Assembly: GCA_026692845.1 (NCBI GenBank)
Contig: JAPLNM010000100.1
Span: 1-64,000, forward strand
DNA from: Planctomycetota bacterium
GTDB lineage: Bacteria > Planctomycetota > Planctomycetia > Pirellulales > Pirellulaceae
DNA: 64,000 nt
Direction: 5' to 3'
This document shows positions 35,715 through 45,700 of the stretch, piece by piece. Each line of letters starts with the position of its first letter. The stretch's first letter is position 1. The notes under the pieces are model-generated. The model made no database searches. It saw only the letters and a list, made by a program, of their open reading frames with translations, and was not told where the DNA came from. The translations under genes were made by a program, and so were the position numbers.

Positions 35715-37445
35715 CTACAATTCGCAGGCTCGGAGGGTCGCGGTGACAAAAGCGTCGACTTCCGATTCGGTATTGTAAAAATAAAACGATGCCCGGGCAC
35801 TGACGCCCACCGAAAACCGTTCGTGCAAAGGCATAGCGCAATGGTGCCCCACACGGATCGCTACGCCTGCGGCATTGAGATACTGTCCGATCTGGTCCGA
35901 GTGCACTCCAGGAATCACAAACGAGACGATCCCTGTCTTGCTCTGGATCGATGGACCTAGGATACGCAATCCCGAGAGGCTCGATAATCCCTCGATCGCT
36001 CGCTTGGCCAATCGCCTCTCGTGGGCGAGGATCGCTTCGCTGCCGACCCGCATGAGATACTCCAGGGCTGGTTTCATGGCGATCGCTTCGACAATCGGTG
36101 CCGTCCCGGCCTCGAATCGATGAGGTAAATCCGCAGCCACAAAACCCTGCTTGCTGACCGACTTGATCATGTTTCCACCCCCCAAAAATGGAGGCATCGA
36201 TTCAAGCAATTCCCGCTTCCCATAAAGCACACCAATGCCGGTCGGACCGAGCATTTTGTGCCCGCTGAAAACTACCCAATCGGCATCCCAGTCGCTCGCC
36301 GTCGCTTTGCCATGCGGTGCGCTTTGGGCCGCATCGACCAGTACCTTGGCTCCTACTCGGTGCGCTGCATCGACGATGTCTCTGACGGGATTGATCGTTC
36401 CAAGCACATTCGATACGGCCGTCAACGCCACAAGCTTGGTCCGCGAGCCGAGCAGTCGGTCCAAGGACTCGATGTCCAACTGGAAGTCGTCTCGCACGCC
36501 CAGCCAACAAATCTGTGCTCCCGTTCGCTCGGCTAGCTGTTGCCAAGGAACGATATTCGAATGGTGTTCCATCTCCGTCAGCAAAATCTGATCCCCAGGC
36601 CGCAGATTGGCATCCCCCCAACTGCGCGCCACCAGATTGATCGATGCGGTGGTCCCCGGGGTGAAGATGACTTGCTCGGTCGAATCGGCCTGCATCCAAC
36701 GGGCGAGCGCTTCGCGCGATTGCTCCATGGCTTGGGTGCTCTGGGCGGCCCACTGGTGCCCACTGCGATGCACGTTGGCGTAATGCGTACGGTAGACGCG
36801 ATTCATCGCATCGAGCACCGAAGTCGGGCGTTGCGAGGAGGCCGCATTGTCCAGGTAAACCCAAGGCTTTCCGCATGGGAGTTTTTCCGAGAGGATCGGA
36901 AAGTCGTCTCTGCAACTCTCGATCGGTATCGCAGGCAACGCGACGCGGTATCCGCTATCTGGCCGCGGTCTGATCTCCTGCGGCTGGCTGCTCGGGGAAA
37001 CATTCAACAACAAGGCGCCTTTGGCTATCGCTTGGATCCGCTGGACCATCGAGTGCAAGCCGTTGCTGCGCATCGGGGTCAGATACGATTTGAGTTTGAT
37101 TTCGTCGAAGAAGCCTTCGACGGGAAAAGCCAGAATGTCGCTGGCTTTGCGACCCGAATAGGCCGCCAGAAGTATCGCGACCAATCCTCGAACCATCGGA
37201 GCATCACTCGACCCACGAAACTCGATGTCGCCCCCGTCTTTTTTGTCCCCTTGGAGTTTAGGCACGAGCCAAACCATGCTTTGACAACCGAGCACCCGAT
37301 ACTCTTCGGTCTGGTACTCTTTGGGCAACTCAGGGAGCGTCTGCCCTAGTTCAATCAGATAAGCGATCCGTTCCTCGGGCGAGTCGAGTTCGGCGATTTC
37401 CTCTCGAAGATCGTCGATCGAGACACGCAGGCTACTTTGGCTCAT
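35715..37445 (-). CDS. sufS: SufE-SufS fusion: cysteine desulfurase with its sulfur acceptor
   Basis: One 576-residue chain joins two SUF proteins. Residues 1-145 are SufE: LDSPEERIAYLIELG and the active Cys54 in VLGCQSMVWLV. After a linker (about 146-185) comes SufS, a class V PLP enzyme: YLDNAASSQRPTSVLDAMN, THYANVHRSGHQW, EMEHHSNIVPWQ, the PLP-binding Lys397 in FSGHKMLGPTGIGVLYG, and catalytic Cys536 in VGHHCAMPLHERF. The enzyme takes sulfur from cysteine and here can hand it directly to its fused SufE for delivery to SufB. It is the last gene of the suf operon, two bases after sufT. Confidence 0.95.
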   Translation of the reverse strand: MSQSSLRVSIDDLREEIAELDSPEERIAYLIELGQTLPELPKEYQTEEYRVLGCQSMVWLVPKLQGDKKDGGDIEFRGSSDAPMVRGLVAILLAAYSGRKASDILAFPVEGFFDEIKLKSYLTPMRSNGLHSMVQRIQAIAKGALLLNVSPSSQPQEIRPRPDSGYRVALPAIPIESCRDDFPILSEKLPCGKPWVYLDNAASSQRPTSVLDAMNRVYRTHYANVHRSGHQWAAQSTQAMEQSREALARWMQADSTEQVIFTPGTTASINLVARSWGDANLRPGDQILLTEMEHHSNIVPWQQLAERTGAQICWLGVRDDFQLDIESLDRLLGSRTKLVALTAVSNVLGTINPVRDIVDAAHRVGAKVLVDAAQSAPHGKATASDWDADWVVFSGHKMLGPTGIGVLYGKRELLESMPPFLGGGNMIKSVSKQGFVAADLPHRFEAGTAPIVEAIAMKPALEYLMRVGSEAILAHERRLAKRAIEGLSSLSGLRILGPSIQSKTGIVSFVIPGVHSDQIGQYLNAAGVAIRVGHHCAMPLHERFSVGVSARASFYFYNTESEVDAFVTATLRACEL

Positions 37446-37447
37446 GG

Positions 37448-37846
37448 TTAGAAAATTCCGAGTTGGTCTCTAGCATCTTCAGTCATTTTATCGGGGGTCC
37501 AAGGTGGATCCATGACCACCTTGATGTCGACGAGTCCAACGCCTGGGAGTTCCTCGATGACTTGACGGCTGTTGGCCACGAGCTGCGGTCCGGCCGGACA
37601 CATCGGACTCGTCAGAGTCATTTCGACATTGATGTTCTGTTTGCCTTCTTCCCCGTCTTGGATATCGACCAGGTAGATCAGTCCAAGGTCGACGATGTTC
37701 ACGAAGAGTTCAGGGTCGATGACTCTCTTTAGTTCTTCTCGAACCTTGTCCTCGCACAGCGCGACAGGTTGGGTATCAGCAGGTTGGATATCAGCGGGTT
37801 GAGCGCTGGTGGGATGAAGGTCGACTGGTTGGTTATTCTCAGACAT
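37448..37846 (-). CDS. sufT: SufT / MIP18-family (DUF59) Fe-S assembly protein
   Basis: The 132-residue protein is the DUF59 fold: VREELKRVIDPELFVNIVD, LGLIYLVDI, TLTSPMCPAGPQL with the conserved reactive Cys, and DIKVVMDPPWTPDKMTEDA. SufT helps in maturation of Fe-S proteins, especially under high demand. The first ~30 residues are a Pro/Gln-rich extension made of QPADI/QPADT pentapeptide repeats (15-bp DNA period, 37767 onward), absent in typical homologues. It lies between the Rieske gene (44 bp) and sufES (2 bp) in one operon. Confidence 0.9.
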   Translation of the reverse strand: MSENNQPVDLHPTSAQPADIQPADTQPVALCEDKVREELKRVIDPELFVNIVDLGLIYLVDIQDGEEGKQNINVEMTLTSPMCPAGPQLVANSRQVIEELPGVGLVDIKVVMDPPWTPDKMTEDARDQLGIF

Positions 37847-37890
37847 TTTAGACTCGCTGTGTAATGATCGCCTTACTGGATCGTATGGGT

Positions 37891-38205
37891 TTAGTCGTTT
37901 AGGGCCACGTAGATCTTGCCTGCATCGATCTTGACGGTATGGCTAGGTGTGTCCTCGGTGGCTGGCATGCAGACGGCCTTTCCGTTTCGAACATCGAACT
38001 TCGCGCCGTGCCTTGGGCAGACCAAGCAAGCACCATCGAGTTGTCCATTGCCGAGGGTGCCGCCGTCGTGGGTGCACATGTCCTCGATGCAGTGAACGAC
38101 CTGATCGATCTCGACGAGAACGACGAAGCGATCGTCGATCTCGAAGGTTTGAGGTTGGTTTGGACGAATCTGGTCTCGTGGGCAAACATAATGAAATGGA
38201 GGCAT
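37891..38205 (-). CDS. Rieske [2Fe-2S] ferredoxin of the suf operon
   Basis: The 104-residue protein has the full Rieske signature: CTHDGG (first Cys-His pair) and CPRHGAKFDV (second pair), with the strand pattern of non-heme-oxygenase-type ferredoxins. It would carry a [2Fe-2S] cluster bound by two Cys and two His and shuttle electrons in the cytosol. An in-frame extension upstream to 38418 is antisense-like and overlaps sufD, so the ATG at 38205 is chosen. Position between sufD (14 bp) and sufT (44 bp) suggests that it supplies electrons for cluster assembly or is a client co-expressed with the machinery; a similar placement is seen in some other bacteria's suf operons. Confidence 0.92.
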   Translation of the reverse strand: MPPFHYVCPRDQIRPNQPQTFEIDDRFVVLVEIDQVVHCIEDMCTHDGGTLGNGQLDGACLVCPRHGAKFDVRNGKAVCMPATEDTPSHTVKIDAGKIYVALND

Positions 38206-38219
38206 TCTTGTAGTCTCTT

Positions 38220-39551
38220 TCACTCGTACTGCCGGACTTGGCGTGCGATCGCAGCGCCGAGGGCTTCGCGCACACTTTGGATGGTGATGCGATCGAAGAT
38301 TTGTTGGAAGAACCCTGTGACGATCATTCGGATCGCTTCGGATCGGGTGAAGCCACGCGACTGGGCGTAGAAGATCAATTCTTCGTCGACTCGTCCGCTG
38401 GTGCTTCCGTGGGTGCATCGGACATCGTCGGCGTTGATTTCCAGACCTGGGATGGAGTCGGCTCGGGCCGAATCGCTGAGCATGAGGTTGTCATTGCGCT
38501 GGTAGCCGTCGGTTTTTTGGGCACCTTCGCTGACTTTGATCATGCCTCTCCATACCGTGCGCGATCGATCTTGCAGAACGCTTTTGTACAAAAAGTCGCT
38601 GATGCAATGGGGGGCTTTGTGATGCTGCAGGGTGTTGTAAACCAGGTGTTGGCGATCTTGGGTGAACAGGACACCGTTGACTTGGCTTCTGGCACCTGGT
38701 TCGACCAACTCGACGCGTTGGTCGACTTGGGCAAATTTCGCACCCATCGCCGCGACGGTCCACTGCAACTGCGCGTCGCGACCTACGGAGGCTCGTTGGT
38801 GGGCAAAATGCCAGGTTCCTTTGCCCCAATCTTGGAGGTTGACGAATCGCAGGTGGCTGTTGCCGTGCTGGATCAGTTCGATACCGCCGCAGTGCAGGCC
38901 TTTTGCGTCGAGATCGGGACTCGATGATTCGAACAGCACGGTGGCTTCGGCTCCGGACTCTAGGACGATCAGCGTGTGGGATAGATCGACTTGGCCATCG
39001 GCCATCGCGGCGTGCAGGTGGATGGGTTTTTCGACGCGCACATTGCGTGGCACGTAGATGAAGTACCCATCGCTCCACATCGCTGCTTGGAGGGCGGCGA
39101 ACCGATCGCTTTTGGGGCTGATCAGGCTGTGCAGGTAGCGTTCGACGAGTGCCGAATGGTCCCGAGCGCAGCGTGACAAGGACCCGACGATGACGCCTTG
39201 GGCTCCTAGAGCTTCGTCGAGGGATTCCGAGACGACCATTCCGTTGACGCTTCGGACGCTTGCCGAGACATCGACCCCTTCGAGCAATCGGACCGGAGTG
39301 CCCTCTGGGATTTCGACGGATTCGTCGATATTCGGTGCGAAGTTGCTCAGTCTCAGTCCTCGGATATCCGACCGCATCCAATTTTCATCGCGAGGATTTG
39401 GCCAATCGATGGATTGGTAGGTTTCCCAAGCTTCTTTGCGTTTGGCGGTGAGCCAAGTCGGATCGATCCGTTTTTCCAGGAGACGATCGAAGGCGGGTTG
39501 TCCGAAGGTTTCCGTCGAATCGAGTTTATCGGTCATGGCGGAAGTAGTCAT
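38220..39551 (-). CDS. sufD: SufD, Fe-S cluster assembly scaffold subunit
   Basis: The 443-residue protein is the SufD partner of the SufBC2D scaffold. It has the right-handed beta-helix core with FAALQAAMWSDGYFIYVPRN near residue 152, ESGAEATVLFESSS, GARSQVNGVLFTQDRQHLVY, and the C-terminal block DDVRCTHGSTSGRVDEELIF with the conserved His used in cluster formation. ATGs at 39551 and 39536 are both possible; the first overlaps nothing and lies 5 bp after the sufB stop. Long antisense frames and the upstream extension to 39833 are shadows. Confidence 0.95.
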   Translation of the reverse strand: MTTSAMTDKLDSTETFGQPAFDRLLEKRIDPTWLTAKRKEAWETYQSIDWPNPRDENWMRSDIRGLRLSNFAPNIDESVEIPEGTPVRLLEGVDVSASVRSVNGMVVSESLDEALGAQGVIVGSLSRCARDHSALVERYLHSLISPKSDRFAALQAAMWSDGYFIYVPRNVRVEKPIHLHAAMADGQVDLSHTLIVLESGAEATVLFESSSPDLDAKGLHCGGIELIQHGNSHLRFVNLQDWGKGTWHFAHQRASVGRDAQLQWTVAAMGAKFAQVDQRVELVEPGARSQVNGVLFTQDRQHLVYNTLQHHKAPHCISDFLYKSVLQDRSRTVWRGMIKVSEGAQKTDGYQRNDNLMLSDSARADSIPGLEINADDVRCTHGSTSGRVDEELIFYAQSRGFTRSEAIRMIVTGFFQQIFDRITIQSVREALGAAIARQVRQYE

Positions 39552-39556
39552 AGCGA

Positions 39557-40963
39557 TTAGCCTACGGATCCTTCCATCTGAAGCTGGATCAAACGGTTCA
39601 TTTCGACGGCGTATTCCATCGGGAGTTCTTTGACCAGTGGCTCGATGAATCCGTTGACGATCATGGTGCTGGCCTCGGCCTCGGAGAGCCCTCGGCTCAT
39701 GAGATAGAACAGTTGTTCTTCTCCGATCCGAGAGACACTTGCTTCGTGTCCGATGCTGACGTCTTGATCGAGGACTTCGATGTACGGATAGGTATCGCTT
39801 TGACTTTTGGAGTCCAAGATCAACGCGTCGCAAACGACATTCGACTTGGACTTGTGAGCACCTTTTTCAACGCGAACCAACCCACGGTAGCTTGCGCGTC
39901 CACCGTTCTTGGAGATCGACTTGCTGATGATCTGTCCGGTGGTATGGGGAGCAGCGTGCACGAGTTTGGCCCCGGCGTCTTGATGCTGTCCTGCCGAGGC
40001 AAAAGCGATCGAGAGGATTTCACCACGGGCGCCTGGTTCGAGCATGTAGACTGCCGGGTATTTCATGGTCAGCTTGCTGCCCAAGTTCCCGTCGACCCAT
40101 TCCATGGTCGCATCGGCGTAAGCCACGGCGCGTTTGGTGACCAAGTTGTAGATATTGTTCGACCAGTTTTGGATCGTGGTATATCGGCATCGGCTGCCTC
40201 GCTTGCAGATGATTTCGACAACCGCTGAGTGCAGCGATTCGGAGGAATACATCGGTGCGGTGCATCCTTCGACGTAATGGATGCTGGCTCCTTCGTCGAC
40301 GATGATCAAGGTCCGTTCGAACTGGCCCATGTTCTCGGCGTTGATACGGAAGTAGGCTTGGAGGGGAAAGTCGATCTTGACCCCTTTGGGTACGTAGATG
40401 AACGAGCCTCCGGACCAGACGGCCGAGTTCAGTGCGGCGAATTTGTTATCGTTGGGTGGAATGATGGTTGCGAAGTACTCGCGTACCAGATCGGGATACT
40501 CTCGGACAGCCGTATCGGTGTCGGTGAAGATCACCCCTTGCTGGACCAGATCCTCTTTGAGCGACCCGTAGACTACTTCGCTTTCGAATTGAGCTTTGAC
40601 GCCTGAAAGGAACTTTCTTTCGGCTTCGGGGATACCGAGTTTCTCGAAGGTGTCTTTGATTTCTTGGGGGACTTCGTCCCAAGTTCGGCCCTGCTTGTTG
40701 GTGGGCTTGAGATAGTAAAAGATATCTTGGAAATTGATATCGATACTACCGCCCCATTTTGGCATGGGTTTGGAGTGGAAGATCTCGAGCGACTTAAGAC
40801 GAAAGTCCCGCATCCAATGCGGTTCGTTTTTAATTTCAGAAATCTGCTCGACGATTTGCTTGTCGAGGCCCTTGCGGGCTTTAAAAACGGCGGTCGTTTC
40901 GGTGCGGAAATCGTATTTGTTGATTTCGCCGATGGCTTCGTTGGTGCTGGTGTCGGAGGACAT
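39557..40963 (-). CDS. sufB: SufB, Fe-S cluster assembly scaffold subunit
   Basis: A 468-residue SufB, normal in length. Visible blocks are [17 protein letters not shown] near residue 54, [40 protein letters not shown] (with the conserved Cys receiving sulfur from SufE), [18 protein letters not shown] and the [19 protein letters not shown] terminal block. With SufC and SufD it builds new Fe-S clusters in the cytosol. It lies 33 bp after sufC and 5 bp before sufD. Confidence 0.97.
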   Translation of the reverse strand: MSSDTSTNEAIGEINKYDFRTETTAVFKARKGLDKQIVEQISEIKNEPHWMRDFRLKSLEIFHSKPMPKWGGSIDINFQDIFYYLKPTNKQGRTWDEVPQEIKDTFEKLGIPEAERKFLSGVKAQFESEVVYGSLKEDLVQQGVIFTDTDTAVREYPDLVREYFATIIPPNDNKFAALNSAVWSGGSFIYVPKGVKIDFPLQAYFRINAENMGQFERTLIIVDEGASIHYVEGCTAPMYSSESLHSAVVEIICKRGSRCRYTTIQNWSNNIYNLVTKRAVAYADATMEWVDGNLGSKLTMKYPAVYMLEPGARGEILSIAFASAGQHQDAGAKLVHAAPHTTGQIISKSISKNGGRASYRGLVRVEKGAHKSKSNVVCDALILDSKSQSDTYPYIEVLDQDVSIGHEASVSRIGEEQLFYLMSRGLSEAEASTMIVNGFIEPLVKELPMEYAVEMNRLIQLQMEGSVG

Positions 40964-40996
40964 ATTTATTGATTTTCTTTAGGGAAACGGTCTTGG

Positions 40997-41818
40997 TTAG
41001 ACGGCCAGAGGCTCTTCTTTGCCGATCATTTGCTGGTTGGCTGCTTCGGCATCCGGATAGGATTTTCGGATGCGATCGTAGCCTTGGTCGTGCAGTTCGC
41101 GTGCGAGCTCTGCGCCACCGGTTTCGACGATCCGTCCGCCGAGCATCACGTGGGTGAACTGAGGGGGATTGTGTTCGAGTAGTTTGTCGTGGTGCGTGAT
41201 GATCAGCAGGCCCATTTTATCCCGACCGATCTCGGCGATCGAGGCGCTTGCGAGTCGCACCGCATCGGCGTCCAGGCCGCTGTCGGTCTCGTCGAGAATC
41301 GCAAACTTCGGCGATAGCATGGCCATGGTTAGGATTTCGGCTCGCTTCATCTCACCACCGGAGAATCCGTCGTTGACATAACGGCGAGCAAAATCCGGGT
41401 CGATCTTCAGTTGCTCCATCTTGGCCTTGAGCTCTTTTCGGAACTCGCGCATCGGGATCAGATCCTGACCTTCCTTGCGGTCGGGTCGTCGGACATTGGT
41501 TGCCGCATGCCGCAGAAAGTCTGCGGTCTTCACGCCGGGGATGGCCACAGGGCGTTGGAAGGCCATGAAGACCCCGGCCCGGGAACGCTCGTCGGCTTGC
41601 ATCTGTGTCAGGTTCGCATCATCGAGCATGATCGAGCCTTGGGTGATCTGGTAATTCGGGTGACCGGCGATGGCCAAGCCCAGGGTGCTCTTGCCCGATC
41701 CGTTGGGACCCATCAACGCGTGGGTTTCGCCGAATTTGATGACCAAGTTCACGCCGCGCAAGATCGGCTTGTCATTGACCGAAACATGCAAGTTTTCAAT
41801 CCGCAGTATGTGGCTCAT
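40997..41818 (-). CDS. sufC: SufC, ABC-type ATPase of the SUF complex
   Basis: The 273-residue ATPase has a Walker A at GPNGSGKSTL (about residues 38-47), a SufC-type ABC signature FSGGEMKRAEIL near 152, Walker B FAILDETDSGLDADAV near 173 and the switch His in LLIITHHDKLL. SufC dimers drive conformational change of SufB and SufD during cluster assembly. The C-terminus is about 20 residues longer than in the shortest homologues. It is 21 bp downstream of sufR. Confidence 0.97.
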   Translation of the reverse strand: MSHILRIENLHVSVNDKPILRGVNLVIKFGETHALMGPNGSGKSTLGLAIAGHPNYQITQGSIMLDDANLTQMQADERSRAGVFMAFQRPVAIPGVKTADFLRHAATNVRRPDRKEGQDLIPMREFRKELKAKMEQLKIDPDFARRYVNDGFSGGEMKRAEILTMAMLSPKFAILDETDSGLDADAVRLASASIAEIGRDKMGLLIITHHDKLLEHNPPQFTHVMLGGRIVETGGAELARELHDQGYDRIRKSYPDAEAANQQMIGKEEPLAV

Positions 41819-41839
41819 TCCAGTTCGCTTTTCAAATTC

Positions 41840-42514
41840 TTATGGGTTGGTAGTTTGGGTGATTGGTTTTTGACTCGGTTTGAATTGGCACGACCCATGC
41901 CCATCGAGCTTGCAACAACTCAACTCGAGCGGTTGGCCGATGGCTTCGCTGAGCACCTGCTGTTCAAGACTGCACAGACTGCGGTCGGAATCACGGCTCG
42001 TGAGGTCTGGGTAGGGACAAGCGTGTACCGAAAGGATTGGAAGTCCTTCGATGCTCACAAACGATGCGGGAATTCGCCTTGCGGCCATCAGACCGGCAAG
42101 CGACTTCATCCGTTCTTCGAGGGATCCCTCGGGAAGAAGGACTTTAAAGGATCCCCCCATCCGCTTCGAAACCCGGTCGATGAGCTTGGACCTTGTTTGG
42201 CCTTCCTCGAGCTGAAGGATTTCCCCCCAGAGGGCCACGGCCAGATCCGTGTAGGTCACACCAACTTGCCTCCATCCCAGATCGGTCAGGAAGTACGAGA
42301 AGGTGGGGCGACCTCGTGCAGCCGAGTTTTTGCGCTTCTCGACATAACCGACGTTTTCCAGGCGATCGAGCCGCTGGCGAACGGCCGTGGCGGTCACTTC
42401 CAACTTTTCTGTCAGATCGACTACCGTGAGCCCTTCGTGACGACGCAGCAAGTCCAAGACCAACTGGTCGACGGGCCGGGTAGGGATTTGATTATTAGGA
42501 GGAGCTAAGTCCAT
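41840..42514 (-). CDS. sufR: SufR-type Fe-S-sensing transcriptional regulator
   Basis: A 224-residue winged-helix protein. The DNA-binding part (residues 14-75) shows DLLRRHEGLTVVDLTEKLEV, TATAVRQRLDRLENVGYVEK and the wing ARGRPTFSYFLTDLG. The C-terminal half carries Cys166, Cys181, Cys200, Cys201 and Cys209 in the spacing expected of SufR, which binds a [4Fe-4S] cluster and represses the suf operon when clusters are plentiful. The ATG at 42514 has AAGGTG nine bases upstream and is preferred over a GTG at 42526. Being first in the operon, it probably also controls its own expression. Confidence 0.9.
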   Translation of the reverse strand: MDLAPPNNQIPTRPVDQLVLDLLRRHEGLTVVDLTEKLEVTATAVRQRLDRLENVGYVEKRKNSAARGRPTFSYFLTDLGWRQVGVTYTDLAVALWGEILQLEEGQTRSKLIDRVSKRMGGSFKVLLPEGSLEERMKSLAGLMAARRIPASFVSIEGLPILSVHACPYPDLTSRDSDRSLCSLEQQVLSEAIGQPLELSCCKLDGHGSCQFKPSQKPITQTTNP

Positions 42515-42572
42515 GATAGCAAACACCTTACGTCAGTCGCTCGCCTAGGCCAAACGGTTGGCTCTCGATGGG

Positions 42573-42600
42573 AGTATAGGCAAAATGCCAATTTTGACAA
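42573..42600 (-). promoter_or_regulatory. Sigma70-like promoter of the suf operon with dyads
   Basis: On the minus strand TTGTCA (42595-42600) and TATACT (42573-42578) are 16 bp apart, about 60 bp upstream of the sufR start. The spacer contains the perfect dyad GGCAaaaTGCC (42579-42589), and CCAAacggTTGG (42550-42561) lies around the expected transcription start. Either could be a SufR operator. This is predicted from sequence only. Confidence 0.55.
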
Positions 42601-42719
42601 GCTTTATTGCGAAAAACAATCGGGGTTGATCTGGCTGGGCAGTTGTTCCTAGTGTTGCTCCCAAACTATCCCGCAAGCTCTGATTGAAAGAGCCCCAGCG
42701 CCATCGAAGGAAAGATTCC

Positions 42720-45700
42720 ATGGACGAATCGAATCGCAAAGCGAATTTGAATGTTAATGTTTTTTGCATGCTCAGCGTCGCGATCGCTTGGTCGCACCTG
42801 AGCGGACTGGGGATATGCCAGGAGCCACGCAAGCCGTCTTGGATTCCATTCCCGATGGGTCGGGCGGCCGACCGGGGTGTTCCCAAGGCAGGAGCGGTTG
42901 CAAAGCCTGACGAGAAGGTGATTGCTGGACCGGTTGTTTCGCAGGATCCTAACCGTCCGGAATCTTGGCTCATGTGGGCCGATCCACTTGCGCCTAACAC
43001 CCAGCAGCCTGGGGACTGTTACTTCCGGCGCACGATGGAGCTTCCGGAAATCGAGCGTTGCTTTGTCGACATTGAAAGCGAGGCGCGGACCGAGGTGTAT
43101 CTTAATGGTCAACGGGTCCGTCCTACCAAGCCTAGCGAGGGCAAGCAGCGGATCGACTTGCAAGCAGCGATACGACCTGGCGAGAATGTTCTTGCCATGG
43201 CCGTCGAATCGCTCGGCAGGAGTGTACCGGGAGTCCGAGTCGAGTTTTATTTCAAGCCCAAGCAGGGAAATTGGCGGCTGGTGGTATCCGATGGGGATTG
43301 GAAGGCATCCAAGGGTGCGCCTCGGAACTGGCAGACGCTTGGGTTCAACGACGGTTCTTGGTCCGAAGCGGTCGATTTGAGCGCACCGAGCGGCTCCAAG
43401 GCTTCTTCATCGATGGCTGGTTCGCAGCAGAGTCCATCGCAGCAGAGCAGATCTCAGCAGAGCAGATCGCAGACGAATTCAGGGCTAAGCGCAGCAGCAG
43501 TCGGCGAGGGGATCGCCAAGGGGCCTGAGCCGATGCCGCTTGCGGCACAAGCCGTAACGGATCGCAAGGATCCGCTTGCCGAGCGGTTCACGATTGTACC
43601 TGGGTTTGCGATTGAAGAGGTCGCCGACGCTCAGATCGGTTCGCTCGTGGCGATGACCTTCAACGAGTTCGGGCATATTGTCGCTTCGGTCGAAGGTGGC
43701 GGCTTGGTATTGATGTATGACTCCAATAAAGATGGTGTTCCGGACACGACCAAGCCTTATTGCGACCTTGTGCAGAACGTCCAGGGATTGTTGGCGCTCA
43801 ATGGAGACGTGTATGTTACAGGAGAAGGTCCAGAGGGGTCGGGTTTTTATCGTTTGATCGATGAGGACCGCAATGGGGAGTTAGAAAAGAGCGAGACGTT
43901 GGCGAGGTTCAAGGGAACGCCTGGGGAGCATGGGGCGCATCAGATTGCGTTTGGGCCCGACGGATGTTTGTACCTTTCGATTGGTAACCATGCTGGTTTG
44001 GTGGAATCTCCGGCTGGCTATCAGCCTTTGATGGCGCCTTATGAGGGCGATTTGGTTCGTCCTCGCTTTGAGGATCCAGGTGGGCATGCGATGGGTGTTA
44101 AGGCTCCCGGTGGGACGGTGGTCCGATACGATTTGAGTCAGCGTTCGATGAGTGTCGTGGCCGGTGGGTTGCGGAATGCTTATGACGTTGCATTTCATCC
44201 CAACGGTTCGATGTTTCTGCATGACAGCGACATGGAGGCCGACATCGGATCGGCTTGGCACCGCGCGACGGGATTGTTCAAGGTCCTCGAGGGAGGTGAG
44301 TTTGGATGGAGAAGTGGCTGGGCCAATTGGCCGGAGTATTACCCGGACCGATTAGGATCGATGGCCAATACAGGTCGAGGCTCGCCTACGGGCATTACCA
44401 TTTACAATCACTATGCGTTTCCAGCCCGATACCATCGTGCGATCTTTACGGCCGATTGGTCGGAGGGTCGAATCATGGCCGTGCAGGTCGATACGCTCGA
44501 TCGTGGCAAGGTTCGGGCTGAGGATTTCGTTGTGGGTACGCCGATGAACGTCACGGACGTCGAGGTTGGTCCTGATGGAGCGATCTACTTCTGTTGTGGT
44601 GGTCGGGGAACCGAGGGTGGGATTTATCGGGTTCGATGGCAAGGGAAGATACCTGAGGCGGTGCGCAACCTCGGGGAAGGGATCGCCAAGGCGATTCGTC
44701 AACCGCAGCTCTACTCGGCTTATTCACGTCAAGCCGTAGCGATCATCAAGCGCGAGATCGGGGAGGCTTGGGATGAGCAGGTCTTGGGTGTGGCCTTCAG
44801 TGAAGAGAATCCAGCTCGCTATCGAACCCAGGCGCTTGATTTGATGCAGTTGCTCGGTCCAATTCCGACACCGGAAATGTTGGTCGAGTTGTCCAAGACG
44901 CCCAACGATCAAGTCCGATCCAAGACCGCAAGGCTAATGGGACTCCACGCTAGCGAGCCGTCCGCATCGGCGAGGCTTCGGGAGCTATTGGCGGACGAAT
45001 CCCCTGAAGTTCGCTTGGCCAGTTGCGAAGGATTGGTCCGTAGCGCTCAGGCATGCGAGCCGACGGAAATTCGACCGTTGCTCTTGAGCGATTCGCGTGA
45101 GGAACGCTTTTTGGGCCGTCGTTTGTTGATGAATATTCCATCGAACCAGTGGCGTATGTTTCTAACCGAGAGCAACAGCAGGGTTGTGATTCAATCGGCT
45201 TTGGCACTGGTCCATCGCGACCGCGATCCGACGACGTGCGCTCAGGTCATGGACCATTTGATGCGTGTATCGAAGGGCTTTGTCAGCGATGCGGACTTTT
45301 TGGATCTTCTGCGCACCATGCAAGTTGCCTTGCATGTCAGCGGAGCCAAGGGGAGCGATTATCCAGAGGTTGGAGCATTTGTATCGCAAGAATTCCCGAC
45401 AGGCAATTCGACGATCAACGGGGAATTGGTTCGCTTGGCCACGTTTTCACAGGTCGACTTGGTGGCCGATGCGGTAGCTTATCTGAAAACCGATGCGACG
45501 ATGTCCGATCGAATGCTCATCGCGATGCATCTGCCGATGTTGCCCCACGAGTGGACCTCCTCAGAGCGCATGGCCACACTGCAGTTCCTCGAGGGATGCC
45601 TGGAGGATCAAACCGGCGGATCCTTTGCGTTGTACGTGATGAAGACCTCGGAATCGTTATCCAAGTTCCTAACGGAGCGAGAAGCGTTGCAGATATTGGA

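Noticed and set aside
36540-37349. 269-residue plus-strand open frame
   Set aside because: Antisense to the SufE-SufS fusion; no motifs and Arg-rich.
38206-38418. N-terminal extension of the Rieske protein
   Set aside because: The extra residues are His/Arg-rich and overlap the 3' end of sufD; the ATG at 38205 gives a normal Rieske length.
39552-39833. N-terminal extension of SufD
   Set aside because: Overlaps sufB in another frame and has shadow composition; the ATG at 39551 fits the family.
41411-42508. 365-residue plus-strand open frame
   Set aside because: Lies antisense to sufC and sufR, both certain genes; composition typical of a shadow frame.
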